Below, one piece after another: positions 1 through 9,219 of a DNA stretch of 64,000 nucleotides. Source of the stretch: Bacillota bacterium. GTDB taxonomy: Bacteria; Bacillota; UBA994. The notes beneath the pieces are model-generated. The model ran no database searches. It was not told the origin of the DNA and saw only the letters and a program-made list of their open reading frames with translations. The stretch is taken from the NCBI GenBank assembly GCA_009773495.1, contig WSXW01000003.1, positions 1 to 64,000 of the forward strand, given 5' to 3'. A program made the position numbers and the translations under genes. Position 1 is the stretch's first letter; each line of letters begins with the position of its first letter.

Positions 1-28
1 TCCCTTCCCCCCCTAGGGGGGGAAGGGA
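1..28. repeat. Perfect 28-bp palindrome TCCCTTCCCCCCCTAGGGGGGGAAGGGA
   Basis: Read directly; arms TCCCTTCCCCCCC / GGGGGGGAAGGGA around TA. Confidence 0.85.
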
Positions 29-71
29 GAAGGAAACACGACAGGACGCTATGCACAAATTAGCTGCCACT

Positions 72-470
72 CTATGCAATTCTTACTTGCCAAACACACC
101 AACTTAATAGGTAATGATAATAGTACTTCTTAAACTGCGTTAACTGGTATGGAATTTCATCGTTCTCACGACACTTTTCGCAGTACTCAAACCAGAGCAA
201 CTGCAATGTCACGCCAGGCTTTGTCAGCTCACGGTGAACCCAAGTGTAATATGGCAACTTGTAGCTAGGCTTGCCTTCTTCCTTGGGGTACAATCGTTCC
301 CCAAGCTCCCGGTCAGACAGCCCTTCGGTCGTTTGCCAGCTCAACCCTTGTGACTCCGCACACCGTAGAATTTTGATCACGGTCGGGCGAGAGATTCCCG
401 CACTCGCGGCAATCTTGCTGTGGTTGAGTCCTAAGTTATGCAACCGCAGAACCTCTCTGTAGTCGGTCAT
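72..470 (-). pseudogene. Truncated IS21-family transposase (IstA N-terminal HTH fragment)
   Basis: N-terminus MTDYREVLRLHNLGLNHSKIAASAGISRPTVIKIL and KPGVTLQLLWFEYCEKCR...PYQLTQFKKYY are typical of IstA; homology stops after about 118 aa and no DDE catalytic domain or istB follows before the window edge. Confidence 0.8.
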
Positions 471-650
471 TTGATGACCGCCTTGGATGTATTTACGCCG
501 TCAATACGACGCATGAACCCAATTCTACTACAGACTTAAGGTGTAAAGGTGCGCGACGGGACTGTCAAATTATTGCGCTGTGAGTGTAAAATCTCCGCGG
601 CTCAAGTGTTAAGTTAGATGCGACGTATTCAGGAGAGAACTATTCATATG

Positions 651-680
651 AAAAAGCGACCCGGGGAAACCAGGCCGCTT
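651..680 (-). terminator. Rho-independent terminator downstream of the S1 protease gene
   Basis: Minus strand AAGCGGCCTGG-TTTCC-CCGGGTCGCTTTTT: 11-bp stem with two G.U wobbles, then a T-run. Confidence 0.65.
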
Positions 681-784
681 GTGTGCTTAGTTGGATCCTC
701 TTTGCATGCTCAAAAAACCACAATTAAGGAGGCGCCGCTCAACTTGCGACAGCCCCTACTTCACTATCTAGGTAGCCGAATAAT

Positions 785-1996
785 CTAATAATCTTCTGCA
801 CCAAACTGCTGAAAAACAGCATTTACCCGGCTATATACGGAGTTGTTGTGGTCTGATCCTATCCAAGCTTTAGTCACTCCTGTAACACAACGGACCGCCG
901 ATGCGCTTCCGACATACCTAATCCATGTAACTGCACAACCGCTGTCACCACTGTCGGTATGATAGCTAGCCCTTATCATGTCCCAGTAAATTAAGTTACC
1001 ACCCTGATCATAGGCCTTCCAATCTGTTTGTGAAATGTATCCTGTCGTTCTAAGAGAGGTACCACCATAACTCTCTACATAGAGGCCGATTTGATTTGGC
1101 GACTGCAAGACATAAGCATAAGAATCTCCATTCATGAACGTCCTTGAGGGGGTTCTCCCGGATGCTGCCGCTATGAAGGACGCATCAACCGTTCCTCCGT
1201 CGTGCTTCGCACGCATCACACCTGCTAGAGTCCACGTACCCGTCTGAGGGTTGATGTCATATACTGATTGACCAGAAGAAGTAGATACGTGGCCTGTGGA
1301 AATATAGCCGTTCTCCCATACACCGGAATTCAGCCTTCTAGCACGAAAACCAATAGTTGCACCTTGACCGTATTGGTCCGCATGATGCCAGCCGTTGATG
1401 ATGTTCGTCGCGTTATTAATTTCCTCTGCCTTAATAAAAGTTATGGCATCTTTTGCGTCTACTTCAGTTTTCAAAGATACTTTATTAACTACACTGGCAA
1501 TAACATCCTTATCCATGGATCTTATCCAGACATGAACTGTATTAGATATAACATCTGTTGCAGCGGCCTGAATTACGTGACTAATTCCTTCCACTTTTAG
1601 TTCCTTTGCAACCTCATCAATCGCACTATGCACTGCTTTTAGTTCTTTGTAGGTATATTTGACCACTTCGACCGTAACACCGTTCATCTTAGAGAAGTGT
1701 TCTTTTACAGGCTGGGTAAACTGAACTGTCAGACCGTCTTTCCCTAGGTAGTTTCCTCCGTAGACATATGCCAATTTGGAATCGGACTCTATCATCTTAT
1801 GGATAACTTCCACGTTTTCCATTGCTCTCCACTGGTTTTGTACAATGTTAGCTTCATCTAAGCTCAAGCCTAATTCACTTGTCAACACATCTACCATGAT
1901 ATCTTCTGACGAAATAGAAGATTGATGTGCTCCTTCGACCATAGGTGCAAGAAGTAGTCCAACGCCTAGAAGAATCGCTAGGAGTGTTTTTTTCAC
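785..1996 (-). CDS. Secreted S1-family (trypsin/streptogrisin-like) serine protease
   Basis: 403 aa; signal peptide MKKTLLAILLGVGLLLAPMVEGA; catalytic-type motifs YISTGHVS and TDSGDSGCAVTW; N-terminal pro-region. Confidence 0.75.
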   Translation of the reverse strand: MKKTLLAILLGVGLLLAPMVEGAHQSSISSEDIMVDVLTSELGLSLDEANIVQNQWRAMENVEVIHKMIESDSKLAYVYGGNYLGKDGLTVQFTQPVKEHFSKMNGVTVEVVKYTYKELKAVHSAIDEVAKELKVEGISHVIQAAATDVISNTVHVWIRSMDKDVIASVVNKVSLKTEVDAKDAITFIKAEEINNATNIINGWHHADQYGQGATIGFRARRLNSGVWENGYISTGHVSTSSGQSVYDINPQTGTWTLAGVMRAKHDGGTVDASFIAAASGRTPSRTFMNGDSYAYVLQSPNQIGLYVESYGGTSLRTTGYISQTDWKAYDQGGNLIYWDMIRASYHTDSGDSGCAVTWIRYVGSASAVRCVTGVTKAWIGSDHNNSVYSRVNAVFQQFGAEDY

Positions 1997-2043
1997 CTTG
2001 ACACCACCCTTTAACTATTTATTGGCTTACGAACCACTATTAT

Positions 2044-2071
2044 AATATACAACTTCGGCTAGATATGTCAA
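2044..2071 (-). promoter_or_regulatory. Sigma-A-type promoter for the S1 protease gene
   Basis: Minus strand TTGACA-N16-TATATT upstream of the 1996 start. Confidence 0.5.
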
Positions 2072-2167
2072 GAAAACCTTTGACAGGCACCTCTAATGAG
2101 GAAGACCAGAAACCCTTGACCCATAAGGTTTAGGAGTGATTTTCTGCGAATAGCGAATATTGTTGCT

Positions 2168-2674
2168 TCAGTTAGACGGTAATTGCTCGAGATATAAAGT
2201 CACTCGCTCTTGATCATCAACACTTAATGACAAACTGGCCATGACGTTTGACAAGGAATTCACGGTGTACCACGACTCTGTTATGGTCCGTAGGACATTA
2301 CCCTGGTCGTCATATATGTAAATATCCCGTTCGTGATACCGCAACCAACTTTCAGCGAGATTGCGGATTGTTTGTCTCGTGGCCTGGTCAAAATCCTGAT
2401 CGTAGGTTATAGCAAAAACGGCTACTACTTCACGCCATGGAATCGTGACCCCTGCTTCGTGTTGGTATGTTCCTAGTCATGCACCAGTATGTCAAACAAG
2501 CTGTCCGACTCCCTATAGGTAAACTGAGTGCATTTCTTGTCATCATACTTGATCAACGGGCTGAGCTACTTCTAGTCGCATTGCCTTTAGTGTTTCATTA
2601 ACGACTTTAACAAGGCGGCTAACATGTTTCTCGTTATTCTTGAGAAACTCCATCAGTTCAGTATACAACCCCAT
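2168..2674 (-). pseudogene. Frameshifted remnant of an uncharacterized protein
   Basis: Minus-strand pieces in successive frames join into one protein: MGLYTELMEFLKNNEKHVSRLVKVVNETLKAMRLEVAQPV / IKYDDKKCTQFTYRESDSLFDILVHD / YQHEAGVTIPWREVVAVFAITYDQDFDQATRQTIRNLAESWLRYHERDIYIYDDQGNVLRTITESWYTVNSLSNVMASLSLSVDDQERVTLYLEQLPSN*. At least two frameshifts. Confidence 0.6.
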
Positions 2675-2722
2675 GTCTCCCCTCTTTAGTGATCGGATTG
2701 TTCGCAAAAAGTCCTTTAGATA

Positions 2723-3183
2723 TTAAAGGTATTTGTGATGGGCACCTCCCCAATAGCTACCAAGAATGTGTTCCACACGGTTAAAGTAATCATCATAACT
2801 CACCTGCACAAAATCTGCTGTGTTGGGAACCATACCACCGTGCAGAGTAAGGAGGATTTTAACCGTTCTCCTCCCGTTTGCCTGACTATCTAGCCAAGTG
2901 CTATAGTCCTTCAAGTCATTCGTGACAACAGCGAAATCTTGTTCTCAATTCCTATAAGCTCCTCGTCGGTATTAACCACAATGTCAATACGTCCACCACT
3001 GCTAGTTGGCACCTCACGTTCAACCTCACGTACTACTATCTGGCGCTTTGCTTGAATGTGTGCCGCTTCCAGCAGAGCTCTTACCATCATATCTTTCAAT
3101 CCAGGGACTTCCTCTGTCGATAGGTAGAACTTCAGAATGTTACTACAGACATTCTCATAGTGTGGATAGCCAGATAAATCCAT
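2723..3183 (-). pseudogene. PD-(D/E)XK nuclease superfamily protein, frameshifted and truncated
   Basis: ORF 2911-3183 has RIDIVVNTDEELIGIENKI (D-Xn-ExK core) and stops after a frameshift; the next frame continues AVVTNDLKDYSTWLDSQANGRRTVKILLTLHG (ORF 2723-2914). Confidence 0.65.
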
Positions 3184-3239
3184 TAAAGTCGGCTCAGATG
3201 GACTCGCCTTATCTATGAAACATATTGGCCATGCGGCCC

Positions 3240-3500
3240 AATACCCTCTGCATGGCCTGAATATCTGCTATTGCCGCGCCGATAAACATAAACTATCCCC
3301 CACTTCGTAAACATTAACTAGGAACTGCGGGGTAACTCTGTCGCTTGCCGCGATAAAATACTCGACCTTCTCCTACATCAGCTGGAGTTTGTCCTATTCA
3401 GGACTGATGAAGGGACTGATTATCCTGACCGCTGCTTCCCTTTCTCAAAAGCGTCAATAATCGTATCTCGATGATTCAGAGCTAACACTTCAACAGACAT
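3240..3500 (-). pseudogene. Degraded ORF, possibly phospholipase-D-like N-terminal region
   Basis: MSVEVLALNHRDTIIDAFEKGKQ then, in a shifted frame, AVRIISPFISPE and FIAASDRVTPQFLVNVYEVGDSL; several stops. Confidence 0.35.
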
Positions 3501-3516
3501 CACAAACCTCCTGTTC

Positions 3517-4164
3517 TCAATTTCGGCCAACCACCCTGACAATCGAGTACATAAAGAGGCCGTTTTTGGCGTCGACCTGGCTGTAGTCATGCCAGTCGAT
3601 AATGTAGCGCCCGGAGAGGACGAGTGCGTTATCCCGACCTTTGGTAGTACCCTTGCTCATGCTAATGCCCCAGGACATCGTGCCTTCCTTGACGGCACCG
3701 TGATGAACGCTGAACGCAGAGTATCCAGCGGTATTATTCTTCGGTTTGTTCCAGTAGTATGGATCATTCGTCAACCAAATGGCGTAGCCTTCACTGTAGC
3801 CAGAGATATGTTCGCGGAAAGCCTCAACACGGCAGATGTCTTTCACAAAGTCATATTTGCCGACGTCCTGCGCTCCATGATTTTTTAGGTAATACGGCTC
3901 ACCGCCGACCATCGCACTGAACAGCTTCGTTTTGTACTTCAACTCTATGGGGTAAACATCCTCACCAAGCCGCACGAGAATATCGACGTACTTCGTGGGA
4001 TCGTGCGGGGGCGGGTACTCAAGCCGGACAGAAGCATCGGGATATTGTAGTTGTAGCTCCCAAGCAAGGGCGAATTGAAAATCAGCCTCCGAATGAAAGA
4101 CCTTTCTTTTGTTCTTAAGCCGTAACAAAGGAATCTGCAGGTCCATATTTACACCCCTAATCAA
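3517..4164 (-). CDS. Uncharacterized protein with PD-(D/E)XK-like nuclease signature
   Basis: 215 aa; DPTKYVDILVRLGEDVYPIELKYKTK resembles the D-Xn-ExK core; adjacent to an HTH gene with a 9-bp gap. Confidence 0.55.
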   Translation of the reverse strand: MIRGVNMDLQIPLLRLKNKRKVFHSEADFQFALAWELQLQYPDASVRLEYPPPHDPTKYVDILVRLGEDVYPIELKYKTKLFSAMVGGEPYYLKNHGAQDVGKYDFVKDICRVEAFREHISGYSEGYAIWLTNDPYYWNKPKNNTAGYSAFSVHHGAVKEGTMSWGISMSKGTTKGRDNALVLSGRYIIDWHDYSQVDAKNGLFMYSIVRVVGRN

Positions 4165-4173
4165 TACGATTGC

Positions 4174-4944
4174 TCAGTCCGTATCTCTAATGACATGAGG
4201 GAAGTACTGTATGTGTCCTCCAATGCGTGCTTTCCCTGACTCAATAATGGTGTGTTCCAGTCTTTCGACTTCACTTCTTGTAAGCTCAAGTTCGCTGTGA
4301 AACTTGGTTATGTCATTGTTAAGGTAGCAGATGAATCTGCTCTTCTTGTCTTGGTCTTGCACAATCGTTATCCGATTGGACACTGCCAGCAGAGGGAACT
4401 CATCACTATCAATTCGAGCATCATCTTCTACAATGTACAGCACGCTGGTATAGCCCCTACCAGGCTTATCTTCTGTGTTTGGGATTAGCCAGTCACGCCC
4501 GGTCTTCTTTGCATGTCGTAGTTTCCCACGCCTAATCCATTGCCTGACCGTGACGGGCTCAATGCCGAGCATGGCGGCATATTGCTCAACGGTAAGATAA
4601 TCGCACTCTACAGTTATCAAGGTGTGTTCCACGGTCGAAGTCATCGTGCTAATTTGGCCATTTTCAACTTCAATATCGCTGGCCTGGCAAAGATTTAACT
4701 CCATGCGGTTTTCGAGGAAGTCATACTCGTAATACCACCAAAGCTCAGTCAAAACTGGTAGCTTACATTTTTTCACCGCCGCATAGAACTTCTTGCAGAG
4801 CTTTATTCTGTTTCTCAGTACGTCGACCGAACAACCGGGCTCTTCATTGGCCTTTTCGGGTTCGATGAAAAGCTCAAGTGAATGCAGGACGTCATCACGC
4901 GAAAACAAATAGTGTTCACGGAACAACACCTCTCTAATGTCCAT
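4174..4944 (-). CDS. Uncharacterized protein with excisionase/MerR-like HTH domain
   Basis: 256 aa; DYLTVEQYAAMLGIEPVTVRQWIRRGKLRHAKKTGRDWLIP is a typical excisionase-family DNA-binding segment. Confidence 0.6.
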   Translation of the reverse strand: MDIREVLFREHYLFSRDDVLHSLELFIEPEKANEEPGCSVDVLRNRIKLCKKFYAAVKKCKLPVLTELWWYYEYDFLENRMELNLCQASDIEVENGQISTMTSTVEHTLITVECDYLTVEQYAAMLGIEPVTVRQWIRRGKLRHAKKTGRDWLIPNTEDKPGRGYTSVLYIVEDDARIDSDEFPLLAVSNRITIVQDQDKKSRFICYLNNDITKFHSELELTRSEVERLEHTIIESGKARIGGHIQYFPHVIRDTD

Positions 4945-5042
4945 TAAGACCCCCCCCTAACGCGAGACTCGTCGATATTGTAACGCAACGCTACATAAAC
5001 GTCAAACCATCATGGGTGCATCTTTTGAAATGCTCTAAGGCT

Positions 5043-5674
5043 GATACTAGGGTCCCAGTAACTTTAGCACTTTACTTAGGTTGCGCATCTTAGCTACTGT
5101 AAGCAGGTCATCGCCATCTCAATTTTTTGCTTTGGGGTCTATCCCTGCATCCAGGAATATTTTCACAATCCTAGCTAGACTTCCGTCCAGATCATAATGT
5201 TGGTCGACCATATCGGTTATTTGTATTGTGAACAGTGAATACTGCACTATCTCCTTGCTTGTCTTTAATGTTTGCATCTACACCGAGCCCAAGCAAAGTT
5301 GCCATAGCCTCTTCTTCACACTTCCTAGCAGTCCACATAAGTGCTGTATATCCGTTATTGTCTTGAATATTACCGCCTGCCCCTGCTTCAATTAATAAGC
5401 GGATATTCCTTTCTAATCCATGCTTCGCAGCGCACATTAGGGCTGTTAACCCATCAGCATCCTGGTGATTCAAGTTTGGCTGCTGGCTTAACAGAATTAG
5501 TAGACCTGTGTTATCGTGATGCTTCGCAGCAAAAGACAACGCCGTTCGAGGCTCCGTCCCCACTGCTTCCCCACTGCTTCCAATGCGCATAAAAATGGAG
5601 ACCAAGAGACGAGCTCTTGGTCTCCATTTATTTAGGTTCCTTAAGTTAATGACATTGCCCGCGAGGGGCGCCAC
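5043..5674 (-). pseudogene. Ankyrin-repeat protein, disrupted
   Basis: ORF 5192-5674 has repeats RTALSFAAKHHDNTGLLILLSQQPNLNHQDADGLTALMCAAKHG... NGYTALMWTARKC...; downstream, in another frame, MVDQHYDLDGSLARIVKIFLDAGIDPKAKN(TGA)DGDDLLTVAKMRNLSKVLKLLGP* is another repeat with an in-frame TGA. The apparent N-terminus overlaps the neighbouring terminator. Confidence 0.7.
5592..5629 (-). terminator. Rho-independent terminator of the aminotransferase gene
   Basis: ATGGAGACCAAGAG-ACGAG-CTCTTGGTCTCCAT perfect inverted repeat followed by TTTTTA on the minus strand. Confidence 0.8.
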
Positions 5675-5680
5675 TTTGTC

Positions 5681-6886
5681 TTATATCCCTTTTACTTGAC
5701 GATACTTTTCTACGCCGGCAGCGAGGACGCGCATCGCTTGAGTTAAGTCCGCAGGCTTTAGAACGTAGGCCAAGCGAATTTCATCCTTGCCTAGGACAGG
5801 TGTGGCATAGAAGCCTGCTGCTGGTGCAACCATGGTGGTAGCCCCGTCGAGGGAGAACTCTTCTAGCATCCATTGAGCGAACGCATCTCCATCGTCAATA
5901 GGTAGTTTCGCAATCACATAGAAGGCGCCCTTAGGCCGCATGCAAACTGCGCCGGGAATACTCATGATTCCTTCGTAGATGATATTGCGGCGGTTTTGAT
6001 ATTCGGTCAAGATACCTTCAAAGTAAGACTCGGGGACATCAAGTGCACCAATGGCGCCGACCTGCTCAAGGGTAGGTGGGCACAGGCGTGCTTGGGCGAA
6101 GCGCATAATCGAATCCATTAGGACCTTGTTCTTACTGACAAGGTTTCCGATGCGAGCGCCGCAGGCGCTAAAACGCTTGGAAATGCTATCGGCGATAATC
6201 GCATGCTGTTCTACACCCGAAATCGTCATTATGCTGGTGTACTTTTCACCGTCATAGACGAACTCACGGTACACTTCGTCAGCTATGATGTAAAGATTAT
6301 GCGAAATGGCGATATCCGCAACAACCTGTAATTCCTCCTTGGTATAGACCACTCCTGTTGGGTTACCGGGGTTACTGATTAAGATAGCGCGGGTGCGAGG
6401 TGTTATTTTTTGTAGGAAGTGCTCCTTAGGAGGCAACCTAAACCCATCTTCGGCCCTAGCGGTTACGGGGACTACCTTAATGTCACCGTACACAGCAAAA
6501 CCATTATAGTTGGCGTAAAACGGCTCGGGGACTAAGACTTCGTCTCCGGCATCGCAAGTTGCGAGCATAGCAAAAAGTAAGGCCTCGCTGCCGCCTGTAG
6601 TAATAATGATTTCGGAAGGTGACACATGTACATCGTACTTTGCGTAATAATTGGAGAGCCCTTTACGAAATTCCAACAGGCCGTTAGAGGGCCCGTAAGC
6701 TAGAACTTTCTCTTCGTAGTTCTTGATACGGTCCCACATTTCTACCGGAGTCTCAATGTCGGGCTGACCAATATTGAGGTGGTACACTTTTATGCCGCGG
6801 TTTTTGGCCTCGTCTGCGAAGGGGACGAGTTTACGGATGGGCGATGCCGGTATATTAATGCCTCGGTTTGATAATTGCATACTCAT
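5681..6886 (-). CDS. Pyridoxal-phosphate-dependent class I/II aminotransferase
   Basis: Motifs NPGNPTGVVYTKEEL, ADEVYREFVYDG, SISKRFSACGARIG; likely start at 6886 (MSMQLSNRG) behind an RBS. Confidence 0.9.
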   Translation of the reverse strand: MSMQLSNRGINIPASPIRKLVPFADEAKNRGIKVYHLNIGQPDIETPVEMWDRIKNYEEKVLAYGPSNGLLEFRKGLSNYYAKYDVHVSPSEIIITTGGSEALLFAMLATCDAGDEVLVPEPFYANYNGFAVYGDIKVVPVTARAEDGFRLPPKEHFLQKITPRTRAILISNPGNPTGVVYTKEELQVVADIAISHNLYIIADEVYREFVYDGEKYTSIMTISGVEQHAIIADSISKRFSACGARIGNLVSKNKVLMDSIMRFAQARLCPPTLEQVGAIGALDVPESYFEGILTEYQNRRNIIYEGIMSIPGAVCMRPKGAFYVIAKLPIDDGDAFAQWMLEEFSLDGATTMVAPAAGFYATPVLGKDEIRLAYVLKPADLTQAMRVLAAGVEKYRQVKGI

Positions 6887-6918
6887 TTGAGCACCTCCAT
6901 TTATATTATACATTGAAG

Positions 6919-7986
6919 CTATTCTCTAAAACTCACAGAAATCCTGCGCTTTTGTTCATACTTGGCAAAAGCCAGACTAATCATATTAGTTATCAAATCT
7001 GTGTAACAGAGCCCCGATGCAGCCCACATCTTTGGGTACATGCTGATCTGCGTGAATCCGGGCATGGTGTTGATTTCGTTCACATAGATTGTTCCCGATG
7101 GTAGCAAGAAAAAATCCACCCTAGCCAACCCTACACAGTCAATCGCTTTATATGCTCTAATGGCTAAGTCTTGAATCTGTACTATCTGCTGAGGAGTGAG
7201 GACAGCGGGAATGTGTAGTGTCGATGGTTGCTCATATTTGGCAGTATAGTCGTAGAAATCGGCGCTAGGTACAATTTCTCCGGGCAGTGATGCCCTAGGG
7301 TCGTCGTTACCCATAACGCTACACTCGATCTCTCTAGCTATGACGCCTTTCTCCACCAATACCTTGCGGTCATACTTTAAGCTTAGTTCAATTGCACGTG
7401 CCAATCCGCTCTCTGTACTAACTTTGGTAATCCCAACGCTAGAACCCATATTAGCGGGCTTAACAAAACAAGGGAAACCCAAAGCTTTCGCAACTTGAGC
7501 ATGAAATACGGCGGGTTCTTGCTCGTAATCAAAATTACTAATCCAGCAAAAATCGACTACAGGAATATTTCTTTGTGTGTAAATGGTCTTGTGGAATATT
7601 TTATCCATACCTAACGCAGAGCCTATAACGCCAGCGCCCACGTATGGCTTATTCACAATTTCTAACAAGCCTTGGATGCAGCCGTCTTCGCCAAAAGGAC
7701 CATGCATGACCGGAAACACCACGTCGCCTTGGCTGAGAATGCGCGCGATAGGCCCTATGCCTTCATCCTGAGCGGGCTCCGGTACAGTAGTTTTCCTAGT
7801 GGCAATAATTTCCCTAGGGTCTATACCGCCTACCCATCGCCCGGTCTTAGTGATACCAACGGGAATAGGAAGATATCTATCAGCGTCAATTGCAGTCATT
7901 ATCGAGGCGGCAGAGTTAACGGAGACTTCATGCTCCGCTGACCTTCCACCGTACAGCACAATCACTTTTTGTTTAATGCTCTCCAC
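6919..7986 (-). CDS. ddl: D-alanine--D-alanine ligase
   Basis: VLYGGRSAEHEVSVNSA, KPANMGSSVGITKV, EINTMPGFTQISMYPKMW. Confidence 0.93.
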   Translation of the reverse strand: MESIKQKVIVLYGGRSAEHEVSVNSAASIMTAIDADRYLPIPVGITKTGRWVGGIDPREIIATRKTTVPEPAQDEGIGPIARILSQGDVVFPVMHGPFGEDGCIQGLLEIVNKPYVGAGVIGSALGMDKIFHKTIYTQRNIPVVDFCWISNFDYEQEPAVFHAQVAKALGFPCFVKPANMGSSVGITKVSTESGLARAIELSLKYDRKVLVEKGVIAREIECSVMGNDDPRASLPGEIVPSADFYDYTAKYEQPSTLHIPAVLTPQQIVQIQDLAIRAYKAIDCVGLARVDFFLLPSGTIYVNEINTMPGFTQISMYPKMWAASGLCYTDLITNMISLAFAKYEQKRRISVSFRE

Positions 7987-9107
7987 CTCCGCCTAAAAAT
8001 TATGGTCCCTCCGAGAAAGCCCATAATACATAGTATTCCTATTATCCTAGGAGTGGTCACTAATGGTATATACACTGGGACAGTCAATGCCGTTCGGGCA
8101 ATTTCAACGCCGCCATTACGGATAATGATTTCCCCGACTACTTGTCCAGGTCTGAGTGGCGGTAGAAGGCGATCGGTGACTTTTACCTCAGTACTCAAGT
8201 TTAGCGTTTCAGAGGTCTTATAGACTCGCGCAACTTCCCCCTTGGCGATTAATAGTATCTCACCGGCTAAGGGAATGCGTGTAACGCCAATCGTCTGTTT
8301 ATCTCTCACGAGAACACGTCGGGTGTAGTTGCTAAAACCAAAATCCAATAAGCTTGCTGTGTCAGTCCACATGGATTGTCCTTGCGAACCAAGGATTACA
8401 CTTACGAGCGTTAAGCCGTCTTGTTCAGCTATAGTCAGAAGACATTGTCCCGCTGCATCGGTATATCCCGTTTTTCCTGCCTTCACGCCAAGGGTATTGA
8501 GCAGTTTATTTTGATTGTTTACGACTCGTCCATTTGCTAGTATGTACCGCTTGGTCGATGCTATTTCTAGATACAACGGCAGTGATGCTGCGTGCACACC
8601 CAAGATACTTAGGTCTTCTGCGGTTGAGTATTGGCCGTCTTCCGGCATGCCATGTGGATTTATAAAAAAGGAATTGGCCATACCTAGGCCAGTGGCCCGC
8701 TGATTCATCATCTCTGCAAAGCCGCTAATGCTGCCTCCCAAATGCTCCGCGATTGCTGCGGTTGCATCGTTAGCCGAGATTAGCATCGCTGCGTAGAGCA
8801 GCTCTCGCAATGAATAGACCTCTCCTGCCTTAATATACAGGGAGGAACCTCCGGCAGATGGCGCTGTTGCACTTACGGTGACTGGTTCGTCTAGTCGGCC
8901 CGATTCTATGGCGAGAACAGCCGTTAGAACTTTAGTAATACTAGCTGGCGAGTGGCGTGCAGCAGCGTTCTTACTATAAAGAGGAGTTTGCTGACCAACA
9001 GCTACTAGGATAGCGCGCGAAGCTACCACTGTTTGCGCACATACGAATTGGTTGAGGGTCAATACGCCCACTAAGGTAAAAATTACGACCCTGACAAGTT
9101 GTCGCAT
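7962..9107 (-). CDS. dacF: D-alanyl-D-alanine carboxypeptidase (S11 family)
   Basis: SPASITKVLTAVLAIE (SxxK), SANDATAAIAE (SxN), KAGKTGYTDAAGQCL (KTG); signal peptide and C-terminal TM. Confidence 0.88.
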   Translation of the reverse strand: MRQLVRVVIFTLVGVLTLNQFVCAQTVVASRAILVAVGQQTPLYSKNAAARHSPASITKVLTAVLAIESGRLDEPVTVSATAPSAGGSSLYIKAGEVYSLRELLYAAMLISANDATAAIAEHLGGSISGFAEMMNQRATGLGMANSFFINPHGMPEDGQYSTAEDLSILGVHAASLPLYLEIASTKRYILANGRVVNNQNKLLNTLGVKAGKTGYTDAAGQCLLTIAEQDGLTLVSVILGSQGQSMWTDTASLLDFGFSNYTRRVLVRDKQTIGVTRIPLAGEILLIAKGEVARVYKTSETLNLSTEVKVTDRLLPPLRPGQVVGEIIIRNGGVEIARTALTVPVYIPLVTTPRIIGILCIMGFLGGTIIFRRRWRALNKK

Positions 9108-9219
9108 ATCGGTCTCCTTATTGTCGAAGTATGAGGAGAAAGCAATGTACGTGTCGTATTGGGTCTATTTCCCAGGCAATCTGCGCTCTCCCTCAGTAAT
9201 TTTAGCATAAATGCTAAGT

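Noticed and set aside
271-462. Plus-strand ORFs antisense to supported minus-strand genes (271-462, 1268-1600, 19516-19992, 20629-21252, 37635-38237, 40376-40924, 42630-43043 and others in the track)
   Set aside because: They lie opposite recognizable conserved genes and their translations are low-complexity Ser/Arg/Pro-rich shadow sequences without family motifs.
5110-5135. In-frame TGA in the ankyrin remnant as selenocysteine
   Set aside because: Ankyrin repeats have no known Sec use, no SECIS-like hairpin was evident, and a frameshift is also present; simple decay is more likely.
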